A stretch of DNA of 64,000 bases from Takakia lepidozioides (taxonomy: Eukaryota > Streptophyta > Takakiopsida > Takakiales > Takakiaceae), in the NCBI GenBank assembly GCA_030704615.1, contig CM060731.1, positions 37,696,001-37,760,000 on the forward strand, in the 5' to 3' direction. The notes under the pieces were generated by a model that made no database searches, was not told the origin of the DNA, and was given only the letters and a program-made list of their open reading frames with translations. Below are positions 12,033 through 24,470 of this stretch, piece by piece (within the stretch, counting starts at the first letter, position 1; each line of letters begins with the position of its first letter). Made by a program: the position numbers and the translations under genes.

Positions 12033-12518
12033 ATGTCAGCAGAAATGGGGTACAATCAGTCATGCCGGTACTATAGGTCGGGAAATCGATGTGTACAGAA
12101 CAGCAGCTCCACGTCAGTATTCTACTTCATATCCAGCGTTGGTGCGCTGATTGTTATAGGATTAGTTCTTCTTCTCTTCTTTTGCTGCTTATATTACAAG
12201 ACTAGGCGGATTCGCACTCAAATCACAGGAGCGAGCATGAATCACCTTGAACCTCATATGGGTCAGACAGATGGAGGTAGACCGGACGGAGAGCATGCAG
12301 CTGGAGCACCTCCAGAATTTGCAGGTGCCGTTGCAGCCAGTGCAAATACGGAAGGTAAAGATCTCTCATATTCTTGTGTGATAATGGCTGGCGAACATCA
12401 ACCCACCTTCTTAGCTCACCCCTTGTCGGCCTCAGGAAGCAGAGATGCAATTAATTCAAACAGTGACCAGAAATTAGATAATCTAGAACAGGGGCTTAAC
12501 TCAAAGACTGGCGATTAA
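12033..12518 (+). CDS. GLUTAMINE DUMPER-like protein with intact VIMAG
   Basis: 161-aa protein. The open frame begins at 11910, but a good acceptor (CTTTCTTCTTTGCAG, ending at 11975) lies inside it, so the Met at 12033 is the likely start. It has a short Cys/Asn-rich N-terminus, one membrane helix (about residues 30-54, SVGALIVIGLVLLLFFCCLY), a basic stop-transfer patch (YKTRRIRTQ), a variable loop and the signature CVIMAGEHQPTFLAHP (115-130). In the known family VIMAG faces the cytosol and is required for the amino-acid export phenotype. It is paralogous to the minus-strand copies at 4.8-5.3 and 8.5-8.9 kb; the helix and VIMAG block are shared, the rest is not, so the duplications are old. 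Confidence 0.85.
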   Translation: MSAEMGYNQSCRYYRSGNRCVQNSSSTSVFYFISSVGALIVIGLVLLLFFCCLYYKTRRIRTQITGASMNHLEPHMGQTDGGRPDGEHAAGAPPEFAGAVAASANTEGKDLSYSCVIMAGEHQPTFLAHPLSASGSRDAINSNSDQKLDNLEQGLNSKTGD

Positions 12519-13980
12519 CACACTCTTGGGGAATAGGTGATCTCAAAGAATTTAGCCGAGTTGGAACTAGAACTGTAACTAGTTTGTTTGCTCCTTGGTC
12601 CCTCTTCACGCAAGGATGCCAGGGGATTTGGAAGTTTGGCCTTGGGCAGTCTTGTGCATGAATCGAGTTCCTGGAAAGTTTTGACAGCAAAGTGCATGTG
12701 TCATTGTAAGCCATCTCCTGGTTCGAATTTGGGAAGAGGAATCCGTGTGTACGAAACCAGTACAGGTTTTCCCAGTGATTGAAGATACAGACCGTACCGT
12801 GTAAGGAGCCCTCCAATTTGAAGTGTGTTTGAAATCGGAAGCTGGCACGGATTCAATGTAAAGAGACGTCCATCATTTAAGATGTAAGTGGTTGATAATA
12901 CGTCCAGACGTTTGCAGGACGGGTAAACGTTAAATAGTTTTCAACACTGATAGTCTTTTCTAAGCTGTCCCCATCGTTGACAACGGAAGGATTTGAGTTT
13001 TGATGGCCCATATGCTTGAGCACACATTATCTTCAACACTGCATCCAACAACATCTTGCAATTCATGTCTTCTCCAAGCACTGTTAGTGCTCCAATGGAT
13101 TGTGGTTTCGAGACACTGGCCTTTCCAAGAACAAGTTTAAATATTATGATAGGGGGTGCGTGGTTGATGAGGTTGATTTTGTTCCTGACTTTGCACAATT
13201 TCTGAGAGCTAATGATGGAGCACGACAGTATCTTGTCAACTTTCAGACCCTGCTTGAGCTATGGTGGAAGTGTCCATGTTGCTCACAAGGGTTAAGTGAT
13301 CAAGCTCTTATCTATGCATCTGGTAGTTGACAGATAGAACGAGAGCAGAGCCTCATGACTGACACGTTTCCTTGTGATGGAATTTGCCTACTCTGTATGG
13401 TGGACTTCAGACTTTCCAATTGTACATCCACTGTAATTGCTCCAGAGAGGGAGCTAGCACCCACCAGATCCCATTAAACATCATCGGCCTAGTTACTAAT
13501 CAGCAACTGTAATATCCAATTATCATCAGAAGTCCAGAAAAAGTCAAATCTCAAGTTGTTTGCATGTGCTCACATTCAGAAGGCTCAAGGGAGATGGTGT
13601 ACCCTGAGGATCTCATCCACTGCCCTGTGAAGTTGGTTGAAGTTGTATTCTACATTGCATTCGAATGTCCATCTTTATCTGCTACATTCAAGGTGTTTCA
13701 CATGCAAGGATTGTGCTTGCAAAACTCTAAACCCAATGCAATCTAATGATAAGTACCTGGCCTGGTAACATCTTAGACATCACAAACAAAAGCCATGTCA
13801 ACCAGAAACAGATAATAAAAGAAAGGTCCAAGACCTGGCTTATGACTAAAACCTTTACTTAATGGGGGGGTCAGGAGTCGAGAGATCTGTGGATAACATA
13901 TGAGAGTGATGGCTGGCAGTTCTAGCATGAATGAAGGAATGCACAAAGAGGAAAATATATAGATGAACATATCTACTAAG
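12519..13980. other. intergenic, nothing recognised
   Basis: Downstream of the plus-strand GLUTAMINE DUMPER-like gene. No coding frame with recognisable content. Confidence 0.4.
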
Positions 13981-14345
13981 AAGCTAGCATCTTTATCCCG
14001 TCAGACAGATGCTCTAGCCTCCTTCATACAGACCCAATCATTCCAAATGGTTCTCAGCAGAAACTAACGGGATTGGACCACTCAACTCTAAAGGAAGCAG
14101 AATGATGGAAGTTGAAGCGCACAGAACAAGCAGAGAGGCGCATGTGACAATCTCATCATGTGTGCATGTTTATCCCTCAAGACAGATGCCTAAGACTCCC
14201 CAGTATAGACCCCATGGGATACAGTCCTGATTGGGATGCCTCAATCTAAAGTAAGTAGAATGATGGAAGTTGAAGCACACAGAATAAGGAAAGGGAATAT
14301 TATGGTCTTCGCCACCACAGCGTCATCATGTGTGTGCACAAAAGT
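13981..14345. repeat. imperfect direct duplication, about 180 bp
   Basis: The block starting AGCATCTTTATCCCGTCAGA near 13984 recurs about 180 bp later (TTTATCCCTCAAGACAGATG near 14168). Both copies share CAGATG, GTATAGACCC or CATACAGACCC, AGAATGATGGAAGTTGAAGC and CATCATGTGTG in the same order. Non-coding. Confidence 0.6.
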
Positions 14346-15214
14346 GTATTTTTACACATAACCATTTGCACATCTCTTGTGGAGGTTCCTGCTCAATAGC
14401 TGTTGGAACCCGAAAGGCCCATGATCAATGGCTTTTCCCTGGTAGGTGTAACCTACTACTCTTCTCTAGATTTTATACAAAATTACAGAGGCAGAGGGGT
14501 TTCCAGATTGTAGAAACAGCCAATCACAGGGTACCTAACAATGGATAAAATACTGGTGCTGGATGATTGAAAGAAAACTTGTGTATGCACTGAGATCAAA
14601 CTACAATCACATACGGTTTCCAAAGTAGAGGGACAGTAGTCAAGGGAGTAACAAAGGATATTACCTTTATGTATTGCAAATTTCTTTCAGCAACAACCCA
14701 GAATCTCTGGCACATAATATATCAAGTCAGATATGGACTTGTGTGAATTCATCACTCTCTGTAGGTGAGTAAAGATAATAGAAGTGAAACAGGAATTCTT
14801 CAACCTTCTAGCTTGAGAGGACACAGCATTGCTGGAATCGAATCCAGAATCAGAATCCTCAACAGTTTCGTAGCTTGATGTGAGGGAGGGTGCCAATGCC
14901 AGCAATGCCTCCCTGGGTGGTGCCCCTGTGAAAAACTCATCAAACAACCATGCTTGCGCCATGGATGGGAAGTATGCCACCCAATGAACTAGGAGCCTGA
15001 TGTTTGCACCCAAACAAACTTGGGGTACGCACTGACAAAGTGCACAATTACCTGCTTATCCACTACTGCTTTTCGCATAGTTAGTAATGCCATTTTAAAA
15101 CTTGCGTAGGTGATATAATCCCTGTGTAATGCCATGTAAGAAAACTGCTTAGACTTGTACAAAGAGATCACCCTCCAAGAGGCAGAAACCACATCCATCT
15201 TCTTCTCTCTTTTG

Positions 15215-15484
15215 CTAAACTGGTGGGATGCCGTCAGCCGTGGTTATAGGATTGGGTGATTTGAACATGGTCCTTCCATGTCTAAGAATCTCTCGTGCCT
15301 CTGTAAGATCGCGCCTCTCCTCCCTTATTTGCAAACACTTAGACACCGCAAACCACATCCCCACACACACCATTACCCCGCCTAAGACAATACCTACTGT
15401 AGCAACAGGGGTCCATACCCGAACCCCTGCCATACACTTTGAGGCATCAGTACGATCGCACCATGAAAATTTCACCTTCTTCAC
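15215..15484 (-). CDS. hypothetical small single-pass membrane protein
   Basis: 89-codon frame with one hydrophobic helix (about residues 24-46, WTPVATVGIVLGGVMVCVGM) followed by a charged segment (REERRDLTEAREILRHG). Size and topology resemble the GLUTAMINE DUMPER-like genes a few kb away, but there is no VIMAG motif, so I do not assign it to that family. It may be one exon of a larger gene or a chance frame. Confidence 0.3.
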   Translation of the reverse strand: MKKVKFSWCDRTDASKCMAGVRVWTPVATVGIVLGGVMVCVGMWFAVSKCLQIREERRDLTEAREILRHGRTMFKSPNPITTADGIPPV

Positions 15485-16900
15485 AAGGTCACTCCTGTCC
15501 TTTGATATTTCCAGTAGTGAAACCCACCTGGGAAACTGTCAGAGATATCCGATGTGTAAGCGCTGCTCCCACCGATCCCCGGTAAAAGTTTCAGAGCTTG
15601 ACAGTGCAGAAACTCCAGTACTCCCGACTCATATCAAGACAAGCAGATGGACGTCCGTAACGCACGGTTGTCATGTGCCATGAATATCCTTGAGTAGGAA
15701 GCGTCTTCAGACCACCAGGAAATTTGGCCACGCTCGCGCGGTCATGGCTGCCCATTCGTCCACTTCAAATCTAAGAAAAAACCCATCTAGGAGATTTTTC
15801 AAACTTTGAATTCCCTCTCATGCGCACCTCTGCCTCCTTCGAACTCGATCCAGCATCTTAGATCTTTTCCACCCTAAATTCTTCCCTTGAGGATGACCAT
15901 TTGCCTCCATCTCCAATTCCTCCCGCTTTCTCTTCTGTCACACTCTCTTGGCATCTTTTGAGTTCTCTTTCCCTACATGGCTCTTACGAAAGCTTTCATC
16001 GCCTCAACGTTCTCTTGTCCCTCTCCTCTAATCACTTTTCTCTCTCCTCTCCCTCACCACACACTATAGCTCGATGTGCTACCGATCATCTCTCTAGGGA
16101 CCTTCGGAAGTATCATCCACAATATCTTTCATCCACAATCGGCTTTGCACCTTGTCTGTCTGCCTCTCACCTTCACAATCAACAACCAGCATCAAATATA
16201 AACCAACGTTAAAATGCGAAAAATCATGCTGGTTTCTGGGAACTTGGGCAGAGAGTAGCTCATGCAAAGACCCAATTTGTTGCTAAGCCCTTGAAACGCA
16301 TCTACTTCAATACTCATTGACTCCCTTCCATTGCTTTCCTGGGCCACATGCATTTGCCATTTATCGCCTGCATCGATGCTGCCACACCATTTTTAGAACC
16401 TTTCTCATCTGGGGAAAGACTACCCATTAGGTAGCTTTTCGGCTGCCTCCTTGGCCAGCTTTGGCACCCACTCAATGAGAATAAGGAATGTGCAAGACAT
16501 GCGGAGATGATTGTCGCTCACGAATGTGCAGGCAAATGTGTGACCAAAGTCTCACACACTGCTTGCTACCTATCCAGACTTACTGTGAAAGTGGTTTGGG
16601 CTACATCCAATTGGTAGGTAGGTGAGTAGGTATGTTCTGGTGATGAGGGAAGTGGCTTCTCAAACGCAGAGAGGGAGAGATTGTACTCATAAGACGTTGT
16701 TTGCCGTAGCCTTGTGGCCATTGACCCCGCGCCCAGTTTGAGCGGGAACAAAAGGGACAGAACCTACCTCTGTCAGGGGCTGACGTTGGTAGTAAGACTT
16801 ACCTTCATATATAGAATTAATCCAGGTTTTCCAGATATCCTCTAGAAATCCCTTCACACAAGCATCAATCTGCTGTGTGTGATTTGCCCAAAAACTAGGG
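15485..16900. other. intergenic, nothing recognised
   Basis: Pyrimidine-rich on the plus strand around 15830-16150. No recognisable gene. Confidence 0.4.
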
Positions 16901-16901
16901 C

Positions 16902-17324
16902 TCAGGAGGCCTGGGATTTTGGCTCAGCCTCGAGACTTTCAAAGTTGGTAAACAGGGGTACCGGCACAATTCCCTTGATAGATTTGAAGAGAGCGTCTCT
17001 TTGGTGAGAGAACCCCGGACAGTGTATCAGAAAATGAATACTGTCTTCAGATTGCCCACACAACGGGCAATTGCACTCTCCCTTTCCTCTCTGCTTCTGT
17101 TTGCTGTTCAAAGGTAGGCTTCCTGCCCTGAGTTTAAATTTCAGTCCAGTGCCGAGAGTCGGTAGACCCTTGAGGTCATCCAAGATGTCCGCCCCCATGT
17201 CACTGACTGGAAACAAGTTCAGGGAAGTTTTCTGCCTAACTTCATTTTCATCGGACAATCTCATGGCAACAGACATGGCTTTGGACACTACAGCCTCTAA
17301 GTCAGATTTATCCAGCAGGGTCAA
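16902..17324 (-). mobile_element. LINE 3' fragment, zinc knuckle
   Basis: 140-codon minus-strand frame ending in a LINE-type zinc-binding motif: CNCPLCGQSEDSIHFLIHCP (Cx2C...Hx4C), followed by GFSHQRDALF. The same arrangement closes the adjacent LINE relic at 17477-18598, but the two are not close copies. Only the C-terminal part survives. Confidence 0.65.
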
Positions 17325-17368
17325 GCCTTGCGGATCGAGGTCCAGGTCTAGAGAGGGAGAGAGAGAGA

Positions 17369-18598
17369 AATGAAATGAAATGGTGCTTTATAACGTCCGC
17401 GGAAAGCTCGTAGAGCTTATGGGACAAAATGGAAGAAAACATGAGAGGAACAAATCCAGAAACCACAATTAATGTTCTAGCGATTGTCTAAGGGTGAAGG
17501 CCTCGTGTAGGTAGGCTGCCACGCATTTTTTATCCTCATAGTGAAAGACATCGTGAGAGTTTGGGTTCCACTGAATAAACAGTGAAATCTCCCACGGATC
17601 TCGTAGTATAGAGGGCAGTAGAAGAAGAAGTGTTCTTCAGTTTCAATTTCCTTGCTGCGCCCTATGCAAGCTGGACATAGGCGGTCCTCCCGTTGCAGGT
17701 TTTCCCATCTGCCAGTCTCTATCCGTAGGTTGTGGGAACCCACCCTGAACCGCCCCAATGCCCTCAAGAGGGAAGGAGATAAGGGTGCTGAAAGGTAATT
17801 TGGTCTCAAGATTCTATCATCGCGGAGCACCAAGAATGTCTCTCGATAGAAGTGGAGCTTTGTCGTGAGATTGGATAGCATCCAAGTTCTCTTGACATGT
17901 AATTCCATAAGCTCTCTCCGAATGAGTCTGTTGCGGTCATGTCTGGATGTGATGTCCACCTCATCTGGGTTCATTGGTAATAGGAAAGCAGTAGAAAGTC
18001 CGTTACGTTGAAATAAACTGTCCACTCGAGCATACCGGGAGTTCCTGAAACCTGCAGCTTTGAGCCTCATAGATGTTGTGAGGGCCCTTGCCACTAGCTC
18101 TTTGGGTGGAAGGGCCTGCAATCTATGGAGAAAGATTGTAAGCCTGAAGAGGGCCTCGGATTGCAATGGTACACATGCGAACTCCGCACCTAGGATCTGA
18201 GATGGAGTTGTGCTCCTGGCGCCAAGCATTGCTTGGAGAAAAGATGACTGTAATGGTTCCAAATTCTTTTCCCACCAGGAGACAGGGACACCAGGTGCCC
18301 AGAACTCACAACCATAGATGGTAGCAGGGCTGACGACGGTGTCAAACAGCCACTTTTTGGTCGGGGGATGCCGCAGATGTATTTGCTTGCATTTGGCCTG
18401 AAGGCGGACGGAGGCCGCCTTACCTTTAGTCAACCTGTCCAAGGCATTGGCTGCAAAGTGAAACTTGGGGGAGTGGATAACCCGACCTAGGTACCGGTAT
18501 GATTTCACAATCTCAATTTCCTGCTGGTTGAAGATGAATCTACGATCAGCCTGGCCATTGAAGACCATGATCTTGGTCTTGCTAAGATTGACCTGCAG
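17369..18598 (-). mobile_element. LINE 3' fragment: RT thumb, zinc knuckle, (CATTT)n tail
   Basis: The minus-strand frame from about 18598 to 17477 is uninterrupted and encodes the C-terminal third of a LINE polymerase: NLSKTKIMVFNG and YRYLGRVI are the end of the palm, ATIYGCEFWAPG the thumb, and CPACIGRSKEIETEEHFFFY the terminal zinc-binding motif. The 3' UTR ends in CACCATTTCATTTCATTT at about 17369-17390 (minus sense), a pentamer tail. The same end (AGCACCATTTCATTTCATTT) occurs on plus at about 53889, which marks a second, nearly empty copy. The polymerase catalytic region is missing. Confidence 0.8.
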
Positions 18599-18868
18599 AG
18601 GGAGAGAGAGAGTTGAGTTGGCGATGTGAGGGAGCGAGCGATGGATGCCTGCTCGCTGCATGCTGCAAAGCGGAAAGTACACGAGTGCTGGAAATATGTG
18701 AGAGAAGAGCGCGATGAGAGGATAGTCTTGAACGTCGGTGGACAGTGATTCCAGACATCGCGGCAGACTGCGTGTAGGGATGCGCATTCCATGCTGCCCG
18801 CACTCCTTCGGCACCACTCTCGCGACACCATCCTTCGGATTGATCGCGATGGACACAGATTCACGCAC
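18599..18868 (-). other. frame upstream of the LINE fragment, unidentified
   Basis: The open frame of the LINE extends 5' to 18868 and past the expected truncation point into unrelated sequence (EDVRESVSIAINPKDGVARV near its start). I do not recognise it. It adjoins the duplicated block at 18880 and may be host sequence. Confidence 0.3.
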
Positions 18869-18879
18869 GTCCTCAATTA

Positions 18880-19355
18880 TCTTCGGCGGAATTTCTTTTG
18901 TCTGTCTGATTTGCAGGAGTTATGTGAGTAGAATATCCAAGAGTTAGAAACGAATGAAGTTGAAATATGGAAGACAAGATATGATGAGTGACAAGCGATG
19001 TGAAAAATGCTGAAATCTAGAGATGGCTATGGAATCAGCACTCCCAAGGTAGAACTTGGAAGAGCTCTTTCAAAGGGCACTCCCTGGGACCCGCTAGTTC
19101 TCGCTTCCCGAGCAGAAGTTGTAGGGCACTCACTCAACTGCATTCTCCTCTCTACATTAGAATCGTTACAGGAATTGTTGTTTGGGGAACTAGAAACAAG
19201 TAAAGGGTGGATCCCACTTCCAACTGTTGAATGTCAACTATCACTATCTGCGCAATGTTACCAAGACGTGCAATGTTTGCGAACAGGACCGTTACATGTG
19301 AGCTCTAATCTTGTTCTGTTATCTTCAGGTTTGCTTTCTTGGATGCCAGGGGTGA
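18880..19355 (+). pseudogene. broken copy of a coiled-coil terminal exon (pair with 57.0 kb)
   Basis: About 470 bp homologous to 57035-57560. Shared landmarks in order: TTTTGTCTGTCTG, CCAAGAGTTAGAAACGAA, AATGCTGAAATCTAGAGA, GGGCACTC, CAACTGTTGAATGTCA, GCGCAATGTTACCAAGA and TGCAATGTTTGCGAACAGGA. Here a good acceptor (GATTTGCAG) precedes the exon, but the frame contains at least three stops (for example TAG where the other copy has GAG), so this copy is dead. Confidence 0.65.
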
Positions 19356-20876
19356 CAGTCTAGAGAGGTGTCACCGGCAAGTCCACTCGTCTTTGGTAAG
19401 TCTGTCTTCTGCAAGTTTCTTGGAGACAAGGGGTGACAGCCTAGACCGGCAAGACCTTTAAAATGCGTTCACGCAAACCCTTTTCCCTGTGGACATTGCA
19501 GACCCATCTAATTTGAGGACCGTCGCTGCTACTTTGCGTATGATGGACTGCTCAAACCAAATGTCTCCCCTATATTTTTAATTCCTTTCAAGAATTCCAC
19601 AAGCCACTGCTCAGCAGCCTTCACGTGCCATTGCAGCCTCCTCATTGCACTCAGTCTGCACTTGTTTGAGCGTAGAGCTCCAGTTTCCTGGCAAATATTC
19701 AGCGAGACTTTGAGTGTCAAGTGCTAATGCAGATCCCTTCCCAAAGTTTGGGACCATATCACCAATTCCTGCTGCAATATGGGCACCCACCTTTAGGAGA
19801 AGACTGAAAATCGTGAGACCACCAATGATGAGTGGACGAATCTTCAGCCCATTCACAATCTGAACCTCTGCAACTTTTTGATCGGGGATTACATGGATAC
19901 CATCCCGGTGTTCACACAATAAATGGAGTTGAACAACAGAATGCCCAGGCAGCACGGATATGAGCTTGCGCTACTGGGGGATGCCTTTAGTAGTGAAGAA
20001 AACATTGCAAGGAACTTGCCGTTGTTGCAGCTGTAAGGATAGATTTATGATTGCGTCAAATTTCAGATACAGTTTTTCCTGCAATCTCCTTTCCATGTTT
20101 TCGATAGTGTGTCTCATCACCTCGCACACGTCATTTACAGTTCTTCTTCCAGTCTCCTCGATTTTGTGCTCCAGTTTTTCAGCCAATCTATCCAATTTTG
20201 CTGACAGACTTCTAAAGGAAGTCACAGTGTGCAGAGGGGGTTGAGGTTCAAGTCCGGTTGATTGTGTACCAGCTTCATGCTCACTGACGCATATTTCAGT
20301 TGCCTTGAATATTTGCTGGTCAAAATCAGCATCAAGTTTTCCAAGCTCTAATAGCCGTATGTTGAACAATTTCTCTGTATCCTTTTCACCCAGTAGATCC
20401 ACAGATAAGTCACTGTTGCCCACCCCCAGAATAGTTTGCCTTTCCTGGGCATCATCCACTTGTTCCCAATTATGCACATGTGCCGGGTCTAGGTTTGCTG
20501 CCAGCAACTCTTCTTTTAGTGTCTCCACCAACACTGCTTGGTTCTTTCTGTGTTTGCATAATAGCAACATCTTCACACACTCAGGCCTCAAAATACCTTC
20601 CACAAGTACAACTCCCATGCACTCCTGACGCGAATTACAGAGATCTTGAATTTGACTCACCACATGATTATGGACATGGTTGAGGATATCCGTGTAACTC
20701 AATGATGACTGTACTAAGACATCAATGAAGAGAGGGCCCATCATGTCGCCACTTAACTCCACCAAGATTTCGATGCCACCAAAGATAACTCTTACAAGAT
20801 TTTTCTCGTTCGTGTAGTCTGGAGAGAGCTTCTGCAATTGTTTTAGGAGTCGGTGGAAGTGATTGTGTAGTTTCAC

Positions 20877-21191
20877 CTGCACACTTAGATGAATTCAGAT
20901 TGAGAAGAAGAACGTTGTAGAGACCAACTAAGCACATCCTCAGCTCTTCAGGCTTTGGCAATGTGTACATATGTACAGAGAATCATAGCTCACAAGATCG
21001 CCAGGTGTAATGGGAAAATGAAGAGGGGGCCTTTCTATCATGGGCAATTGGTCAGATCCACATGGTCTCACATGAAGTGGTGTCTTCCACGGCTTCTGCA
21101 AGTATAAGACAACACGTTGAGCAATGTGACTATGTGACAACTCCAAAATGCATGGAAGCAAACATTAAACTCTATAACTATCACTGGTTAC
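20877..21191 (-). other. second Roco intron, GT-AG, 315 bp
   Basis: Donor AAGCTTCAG|GTAACC (intron from 21191) and acceptor AGTGTGCAG|GTGAAACT (exon 3 from 20876). Joining gives GFFPKLQ followed by VKLHNHFHRLL, the expected COR continuation. Confidence 0.7.
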
Positions 21192-22554
21192 CTGAAGCTT
21201 GGGAAAGAAGCCTGGGTCAGAGTGGTCAGGTCTGGATCTCTACATTGTAGTCTCCGACCCACATATAAGGCTTCTGGCGGGCAGTCTACCCACTTCCACT
21301 CCAATCTCCGTTCACCCTTTGAAACATGGTCATCGTAATTTTTCAACGTTGTTGGGATGAACAATCTTGTCGACTGTGATGTCAAGTTAGACTCTCCAGC
21401 AAGTTTTCAGCTCCTAGATTCTCCTCATAGCAAAGGCCTAACTTTAGCATCAGTCCAATGAGACTTGCAGCTTCCACGCCAAGTGGCATCGAACTTGGCC
21501 TTCTGAAGAACTGAAAGACACTTCTGCAAGGACTTTTCAAGGAGAAGCTCTAGTCCTCCCTTGTCTGCAAAACCATTCTCAAAACTTGATTTCAAGTTGC
21601 TTTCCTCCTCAAAGTTCCTCAACTTGATTATTTGACCCATCACCCCCTTACAGAACCAGTGGGGATTCACAACCACAAAATTCTCTAGATCTATCTCTGC
21701 CTCCGGCTCAAAATATATTATTTCACCCACCTCATGTAAATACTTGGCCACTGCATTGCGCACCTTCACAACAGCTTGCAAACTGGGTAGCTGCAAGGTT
21801 GTTATCTTCTTTTGGATGATTTCACAATAAAAAAAATTCATACTGACCATAGGCCGATCAGGATGCTCTTTGTGTCAATTCTGACAAAGCACTACGCATT
21901 TCCACACATGCTTTATAAACCTGTGGCAGCTTTCCAAAGATCTCCGCACATATCTTTATGAACTCTTTGGCCAAAGGTTTGACCTCCCGAGAAGAGTGAG
22001 CATTAACTTGAAACATCATTGGTAACAAATTAACGTAATCGCGGAAATTATTTGATAACATCTGGACATGTTTCCTCACCAATCCTGTGGCATCAAATGG
22101 CTTGTCGAAGTTGGTGAGAACAACAATCACTTGTGGTCGAAGGTCATATGATCTTATTGTGTTTGAGGCGATAAACCTCAACCAATAAGAAAGTTCAATT
22201 TTTATCGCTTCAGATTGTGTGTGTCCCGTCCCGTTTTTCTATCAAATCGGTTGCATAGCAAAAGAAAACAGCAAGGGCTCCCTTTACTGCTTATATCTGG
22301 AATCATGAAATCGTGAAAAGCATGATACTCCTCTTGGCCTGCAAGATCCCAGATCAAAATTTTACTCTCACCATCATCGATAAAAGGTGTAATTTCTATC
22401 CCTCGTGTCCTTGTTGACCATTCATTAGGGTCTGTGATGCAACCCCTGAAAGGCTTGTGGAGCTCAATCACATCCAGCAAGGGACGCACCATTTTCATAC
22501 CCACATTAGTCAATGTCAAGCTCCGGGCCATTGACCTCCTTAAAGTAGTCTTGC

Positions 22555-23155
22555 CTGCAAGGCATAGTAATTTCCACAAATGGTTAACTTCAGATTTAGG
22601 GCTGCGTAACTTAGCATCTTCATGTATTCGCATGTAAAATCCAGTATTGATATAAGCTAGAAGCTTAGAAAGTCATGATTGGCATGCAACTCCAGTCTGA
22701 CCCCAGTGAATACGTGGAATTCTCTCTCAAATTCGTTAGCAGGGTCCACCATTCCAACAGCATGCAAAAATTTGTTATTCAACCATGGACACAAGATTTG
22801 TGAAGAACGAAAGTGCCTAGGGAAAGACTATAACCTCAAACAATGAATTGACATCCAACCATCCATTGCTTTCAATTAGCATTAGTCATGTCTACTGTCA
22901 AAGACTGTATCTGACTGATGGTTCCACTCAGTTTTCTACTGGGCAGAGGAAGCTTATTGGTCTATGTTGAATTTTGAAGGCTGGAGGATACACCCTCCAA
23001 ATTGATGTAGAATGGAGGTGCAGTGAGTAAGTCTTCACAAGAGTTTTCAAGCAAGTTGCGTGCACGACACGCGGACTCCCCATCCATTTAGTTACTCACT
23101 CGTCAAGGGCTAACGCACATGCTATCTGAGATAGGTGTGGCAAATGATCACTTGC
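22555..23155 (-). other. 601-bp GC-AG intron splitting the P-loop
   Basis: Exon 1 ends TTTTCAG and the intron starts GCAAGT (23155-23150), the consensus of GC-type donors. The intron ends TTGCAG (22560-22555) and exon 2 starts GCAAGACTACT. Joining restores GDAFSGKTTL exactly. The nearest GT (GTGATC) gives a shifted frame. The two exon edges share GGCAAG, so the junction is ambiguous only among placements that also need non-GT donors. Confidence 0.7.
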
Positions 23156-23156
23156 C

Positions 23157-24470
23157 TGAAAATGCATCCCCACAGAGGAAGATCCGTGCAGACGTCTCGG
23201 GCTGCGTGACAGGCAGATCCCGCATCACTGACATGTACTCCTGTGCGCTCCTTTTTAATTGGGCTTTGACAGCTTCATGAAAACCTGCACGCTTCAATGG
23301 CGTGCCTCCCAGCTCTATTACTTTCAACCACACGTTGACTTGTAGAAGATCCATGATTGTCGCAAAAACATGATCCCCTGCCACACCATCACACTCTGAC
23401 AGATCAAGCACCTCAAGAGATTGATTGTTGTGGAGAGATTTCAGTATCGTACACACATTCTCTGCCGACATAGAGGATTCACCGTTGATTCGTAGTTCAA
23501 TAAGGGTCCTGTTAGTGCGCAAAGTCTCGGCGATAGATTGTGCCTCGCTTGTTCCTATCTTGTTGCTCACCCCACCGATGTGGAGGTAAGTAGCGAGTTA
23601 TTGGCCTGCACTCCTTCATCATTGGGTATGAGGGGCCTAAGCAAACATTCCATTCCCTTTGGACCCAATGGATTATTCCATAGATCCAGTCGCTCAAGAG
23701 TTGAATTTTCGGTCAACGTTGTCTCAAAGAAAGCAGCTCCATCCTCTCCCAGATTCGAACACTCCATATGTAAATGCCTTATAGTGGAGTTCTTCTTCAA
23801 CATTTCGCATACGAGTTTTGCTCCTTCGTCCCCGCACCCAAGGCGTCACGAATGGTCAATCCCAAGGTCAATTCCTTCAAGACTGTGTTTTCCCCTAGAC
23901 TTTCGCACAATGCATGAAGCTCATCAATCCACCTCCATCGTATTTTCACAATGATCAAGCTCTTGGCGCTCCCGATGGCATGCATGAGTCTAAGACGAAG
24001 GTATATCCTTTCTCGAAATCCTTTCACATCTTCATAGACATTCTCAAAGTCCAGACATGTTAGTTCAGACCCTTTCAGTGCAGAGATCAGCTTGTCAAAA
24101 CTTTCTCGGAATCCTTGCACATGTTCATTCTCCAAGTCCAGAGATGTTAGCTCAGACCCGTTCAGCGCAGAGATCAGCCTGTCAAAACCTTCCATCACCC
24201 GCATATCCAGTCGTTCGACGTCTTGGCCCCAACGCTCATCCCACCAACGCTCATCCAATTTCGAACTGTCATCCAACCCTACATGGTCATCCAATTTCGA
24301 ACTCTCAGCCGAGACCACATGGTCGTCCAGTTTCCAACTCTCATCTGACCCCACATGGTCATCCAATTTCGAACTCTCAGCCGAGACCACATGGTCGTCC
24401 ACACGCTCTTCCAGCTCCGAACTTTCATCCAACTCCGGATTGTCCTGCTGAGTGACAGGCAGCTGCCACA
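23157..24470 (-). pseudogene. Roco exon 1, second LRR module
   Basis: Second copy of the LRR module, running into the start of the GTPase P-loop at 23157. It keeps the same repeats (STIRHLHMECSNLGEDGAAF, STLERLDLWNNPLGPKGMEC). Relative to copy 1 it has one-base losses near 23830 and 23600. The paralogous copies identify where bases are missing. Confidence 0.75.
24240..24425 (-). repeat. coding minisatellite, acidic linker
   Basis: About four copies of a roughly 45-48 bp unit encoding variants of ESSKLDDHVVSA and ESWKLDDHVGSD, between the two LRR modules. Period divisible by three, so copy number could change without a frameshift. Confidence 0.75.

Noticed and set aside
12715-12735. CTGGTTCGAATTTGGG as a tRNA T-arm
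   Set aside because: No matching acceptor, D-arm or anticodon stem could be drawn around it.
15215-15484. Fourth GLUTAMINE DUMPER gene
   Set aside because: It has one membrane helix but no VIMAG or PTFLA motif, so it is listed only as hypothetical.
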